NCBI GenBank assembly: GCA_038117265.1
Contig: JAYOFO010000077.1
Coordinates: 1-10,913, forward strand
Direction of reading: 5' to 3'
From: JAYPUG01 sp038117265
Lineage (GTDB): Bacteria; Pseudomonadota; Alphaproteobacteria; UBA6615
DNA length: 10,913 bases
Positions 6,815-10,913 of the stretch are shown piece by piece. A program made the translations under genes and the position numbers. The notes under the pieces are model-generated. The model ran no database searches, was not told the origin of the DNA, and saw only the letters and a list, made by a program, of their open reading frames with translations. The first letter of the stretch is position 1; each line of letters begins with the position of its first letter.

Positions 6815-7719
6815 GCCTGTACGGTCTCGCGTGCGGGTTCAAGGGTGTCGGCCCGCGGATCGTGGGCGCGATGCGCGCGCCGCGCCCCGTCATGGTCGGC
6901 GACGGCATAGCAATAGGCACAGCCATGCGGACAGGTGCCGTAGGCGCCGATGTCGCGGGCCTCGGCGCACAGGCAGCCCGGCCGGTTGCCCCGGGTGTGC
7001 GCCGCCACCGGCGCGTGCCCGAGATGCGCGGCGACCCGGCTCAGCCGCGCCGCATCGATGCACGCCGCGCCGGGAATGCCGGTGTCGTCCGCAAGCCCGG
7101 GCTGGGTGCACAGGGTGAGCGCCATTCCGTTCGCGCCGGCGGCCCCGGACAGGGTGCCCAGCAGGTCGGCCTTCTCGCCGGCGCCGGGATCGCGCCAGGG
7201 GTTGCCTGCCGCCGCCGCGGCCCGGTCGAGGTTGCGGCGGGTCTTGGCGTATATCTGCGCGAAGCTGACCACCGCCTCGTTCACCGCGCCGGCGAGCGCG
7301 CCGGCCAGCCGCGCGCAGTTCTCGGCGTGCCAGTCGAGCGGCGTGGCGTCGCTGATCACCACCGGGTCGTAGCGCCACACCGCCGCATCGGGGCCGTAGC
7401 GTGTGGCTATGGCGTGCAGGTCCGCGATCGCGGCCGCCGCCGGCGCGACGGCGCGTTCGAGCGCATGCGGATAGCCGGTGACGGTGTACTGGACCGTGAA
7501 CGGGCGCGTCGCGGCGATATCCCGCAACTCATCCGCGAAGGGGCGCGCGTTGCGGGTCCAGAAGATCCAGCCGTCGACGTCTGCGTCGCGCAGTGAAACC
7601 GAGAAGTCCTGGCCGTTCCAGGCATTCCGCACGGAGCAGGCGCCGGCGGCGCGCCGCGCGCGGAACCAGTCGCCATAGACGGCGGGGATGTCGGTTTTGT
7701 AGCTGGCGGAGACGATCAT
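6811..7719 (-). CDS. DUF1848 family protein, Fe-S cluster-like cysteine motif at the C-terminus
   Basis: 302 residues. The family is recognised from MIVSASYKTDIPAVYGDWF (1-19), GWIFWTRNARPF (50-61), FTVQYTVTGY (74-83), AVWRYDPVVIS (113-123), SFAQIYAKTRRN (152-163), ACID (219-222) and a C-terminal cysteine cluster at C249, C251, C263, C267 and C270. The last three form C-x3-C-x2-C within GTCPHGCAYCYA, the same spacing and style as the radical SAM cluster, but at the end of the protein. As I recall, Pfam notes this resemblance for DUF1848. Function is unknown; a SAM or Fe-S enzyme is an inference. The order of strand-like motifs suggests a permuted radical SAM barrel. The ATG at 7719 lacks a Shine-Dalgarno (C-rich leader), but it gives the usual family N-terminus. 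First gene of a two-gene unit with the FkbM methyltransferase, divergent from dnaK. The last 30 residues, rich in Arg and His, are atypical. Confidence 0.85.
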   Translation of the reverse strand: MIVSASYKTDIPAVYGDWFRARRAAGACSVRNAWNGQDFSVSLRDADVDGWIFWTRNARPFADELRDIAATRPFTVQYTVTGYPHALERAVAPAAAAIADLHAIATRYGPDAAVWRYDPVVISDATPLDWHAENCARLAGALAGAVNEAVVSFAQIYAKTRRNLDRAAAAAGNPWRDPGAGEKADLLGTLSGAAGANGMALTLCTQPGLADDTGIPGAACIDAARLSRVAAHLGHAPVAAHTRGNRPGCLCAEARDIGAYGTCPHGCAYCYAVADHDGARRAHRAHDPRADTLEPARETVQA

Positions 7720-7785
7720 GGGGCGGTGGCGGCACGCGAATCGCTGGGTTGCTGATTTTGCAGGTAATTTCCCGCCAGCCTAGCG

Positions 7786-7817
7786 GTTGCAGACCGGTTT
7801 GACCCACCCTATATCTG
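7786..7817 (+). promoter_or_regulatory. Probable RpoH (sigma-32) type promoter of dnaK-dnaJ
   Basis: GTTG at 7786-7789, an 18-bp spacer and CCTATATCTG at 7808-7817. The -10 matches CYTATNTNNG fully; the -35 differs from CTTG at one base. Transcription would start near 7821, giving a leader of about 105 nt. The same bases can be read as a housekeeping promoter, TTGCAG (7787-7792), 17 bp, TATATC (7810-7815), which would give basal expression in unstressed cells. The spacer holds a near-palindrome CAGACCGGTTTG (7790-7801, 10 of 12 bases symmetric). No CIRCE is seen, which fits dnaK under RpoH control and not under HrcA. Confidence 0.62.
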
Positions 7818-7831
7818 CCCGGAACATTCCA

Positions 7832-7850
7832 CGGCCCCCATTCCGGGCCG
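7832..7850 (+). other. Small stem-loop in the dnaK leader
   Basis: CGGCCC (7832-7837) and GGGCCG (7845-7850) pair perfectly across a 7-nt loop, about 10 nt after the predicted transcription start. It lies far from the ribosome site (GAGGA, 7917-7921), so it could stabilise the mRNA but is unlikely to gate translation. It may be a chance stem in GC-rich DNA. Confidence 0.25.
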
Positions 7851-7925
7851 CCGAAACGCGAAAAATAGGGACCTCTCCAGGCGCCGTTCAGGGCCGGACC
7901 GGTCTGCTGAAAGAGCGAGGAACTC

Positions 7926-9869
<1,944 letters not shown>

Positions 9870-9884
9870 GGGGTATCGCCGGCG

Positions 9885-9917
9885 GGGCGCGGGCCACTCG
9901 GAAGGGGACCCGCGCCC
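9885..9917 (+). promoter_or_regulatory. Strong stem-loop between dnaK and dnaJ
   Basis: GGGCGCGGG (9885-9893) and CCCGCGCCC (9909-9917) form a perfect 9-bp GC stem with a 15-nt loop, in the 77-nt dnaK-dnaJ gap. No T-run follows, so it is not a standard intrinsic terminator. It more likely protects the 3' end of the dnaK message or acts as a partial attenuator or processing point, giving more DnaK than DnaJ. No separate dnaJ promoter is evident. Confidence 0.55.
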
Positions 9918-9946
9918 GTCGTACGCTCGGGGGGCGGTAAAGGCCG

Positions 9947-10913
9947 ATGGCGGACAAGGATTTCTATCAGACACTCGGGGTCGAGCGCGGCGCGGATGCG
10001 GCGGCGATCAAGAGTGCCTACCGGCGTCTTGCCAAGGAACTGCACCCCGACCGCAACCCCGGCGATGCCGAGGCCGAGCGGCGTTTCAAGGAAATCAACC
10101 AGGCCTACGACATCCTCAAGGATGATGAGAAGCGCGCGGCCTATGACCGGTTCGGCCACGCCGCCTTCAAGCAGGGCGGCGGTCCCGGCGCGGGCGCGGG
10201 CGGCGGGTTCGACTTCTCGGGCAGCGGCTTCGCCGACATCTTCGACGAAATGTTCGGCGAGTTCATGGGCGGGCGCGGCGGCCGCCGCCAGTCGAGCACG
10301 CGCGGCTCGGACCTGCGCTACAACCTCGACGTCAACCTCGAGGACGCGTTCACCGGCAAGCAGACCCGCGTGCGCGTCAATGCCTCGGCCGCGTGCGACG
10401 AATGTCATGGCTCGGGCGCGGCCGGCGGCGCCGAGCCCGTCGCGTGCCCCTCCTGCCAGGGCCACGGCAAGGTGCGCGCCCAGCAGGGCTTCTTCACTGT
10501 CGAGCGGACCTGCCCGACCTGCCACGGCGCGGGCCGGGTGATCGACAATCCGTGCGGCGCGTGCGCGGGCGCGGGGCGCGTGAACAGGGAAAAGACCCTG
10601 TCGGTCAACATCCCGGTCGGCATCGAGGACGGCACGCGCATCCGCGTCGCCGGCGAGGGCGAGGCCGGCCTGCGCGGCGGGCCGGCGGGCGACCTCTACA
10701 TCTTCGTGACCATCCGCCCGCATCGCTTCTTCCGGCGCGACGGCGCCAACATCCAGTGCCGGGTGCCGATCCCCATGACGACGGCCGCGCTCGGCGGCTC
10801 GATCGAGGTGCCGACCGTCGATGGCGCGCGCGCCCGGGTGAACATCCCCGCCGGCACCCAGACCGGCCAGCAGTTCCGCCTGCGCGGCAAGGGCATGTCG
10901 GTGCTGCGCTCGA
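9947..10913 (+). CDS. dnaJ: DnaJ, Hsp40 co-chaperone, 3' partial
   Basis: 322 residues are visible; the gene runs off the right edge, and a full DnaJ is about 375-385 residues. DnaJ brings substrates to DnaK and triggers ATP hydrolysis. Domains in order: J-domain (1-70) with the essential HPD at 33-35 and YDRFGHAAF at 66-74; a Gly/Phe-rich segment (77-113) with FADIFDEMFGEFMGG; a zinc-binding region with all four CxxCxGxG repeats, CDECHGSG (150-157), CPSCQGHG (167-174), CPTCHGAG (189-196) and CGACAGAG (203-210); then the C-terminal substrate domain with NIPVGIEDGTRIRVAGEGE, GDLYIFVTIRPHRFFRRDG and QFRLRGKGM. This is a class I (type A) DnaJ, not CbpA. ATG 9947 was chosen for the standard MADKDFYQTLGV start; the ribosome site is weak (AAGG, 3 nt away). 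It is probably co-transcribed with dnaK through the stem-loop at 9885-9917. Confidence 0.98.
   Translation, partial: MADKDFYQTLGVERGADAAAIKSAYRRLAKELHPDRNPGDAEAERRFKEINQAYDILKDDEKRAAYDRFGHAAFKQGGGPGAGAGGGFDFSGSGFADIFDEMFGEFMGGRGGRRQSSTRGSDLRYNLDVNLEDAFTGKQTRVRVNASAACDECHGSGAAGGAEPVACPSCQGHGKVRAQQGFFTVERTCPTCHGAGRVIDNPCGACAGAGRVNREKTLSVNIPVGIEDGTRIRVAGEGEAGLRGGPAGDLYIFVTIRPHRFFRRDGANIQCRVPIPMTTAALGGSIEVPTVDGARARVNIPAGTQTGQQFRLRGKGMSVLRS

Noticed and set aside
10014..10022. GAGTGCCTA resembling a CIRCE half-site in dnaJ
   Set aside because: It is inside the J-domain coding sequence, only 7 of 9 bases match and there is no partner half-site 9 nt upstream.

Overview
The window comes from a GC-rich (by eye about 70%) bacterial chromosome, most likely an alphaproteobacterium. 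The grounds are the pairing of an rph-rdgB-hemW cluster with a divergent hrcA-grpE pair, the sequence style of every protein, an LpoA-like penicillin-binding-protein activator of the alphaproteobacterial kind, and promoters that fit the alphaproteobacterial RpoH (sigma-32) pattern. The genus cannot be told from the sequence. Coding density is very high: the two largest gene-free stretches are the 189-bp rph/hrcA and 206-bp DUF1848/dnaK divergent promoter regions. No tRNA, rRNA, insertion sequence, integrase, CRISPR array or phage gene was seen.

Layout. 1-1193 (+): 3' part of an LpoA-like periplasmic binding protein whose start lies left of the window. 1197-4024 (-): an operon read right to left, rph (RNase PH), an 88-residue membrane protein of unknown function, rdgB (non-canonical purine NTP pyrophosphatase) and hemW (radical SAM heme chaperone), with gaps of 17 and 5 nt and a final 23-nt overlap. 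4025-4213: divergent promoter region. 4214-5906 (+): hrcA and grpE, 10 nt apart. 5921-7719 (-): a two-gene unit, a DUF1848 protein (translated first) and an FkbM-family methyltransferase, with a 4-nt overlap. 7720-7925: divergent promoter region and dnaK leader. 7926 to the right edge (+): dnaK, then dnaJ, which is cut by the window end.

How the genes fit together. DnaK, DnaJ and GrpE form the Hsp70 machine: DnaJ delivers substrate and stimulates ATP hydrolysis, and GrpE exchanges nucleotide. HrcA is the heat-shock repressor that classically binds CIRCE. Both plus-strand chaperone units have an RpoH-like promoter (CTTG or GTTG, 18 bp, then CCTANNT). I see no CIRCE element, so HrcA probably acts on another locus such as groESL. 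The minus-strand genes are housekeeping: RNA 3'-end processing, nucleotide-pool cleaning and heme delivery. The DUF1848-FkbM pair sits antisense between grpE and dnaK and is the only accessory-looking part of the window.

No clearly new multi-gene system is visible. The best leads are the DUF1848 protein, whose radical-SAM-like cysteine motif lies at the C-terminus instead of the N-terminus, its coupling to an FkbM methyltransferase, and the small membrane protein in the rph-rdgB operon.
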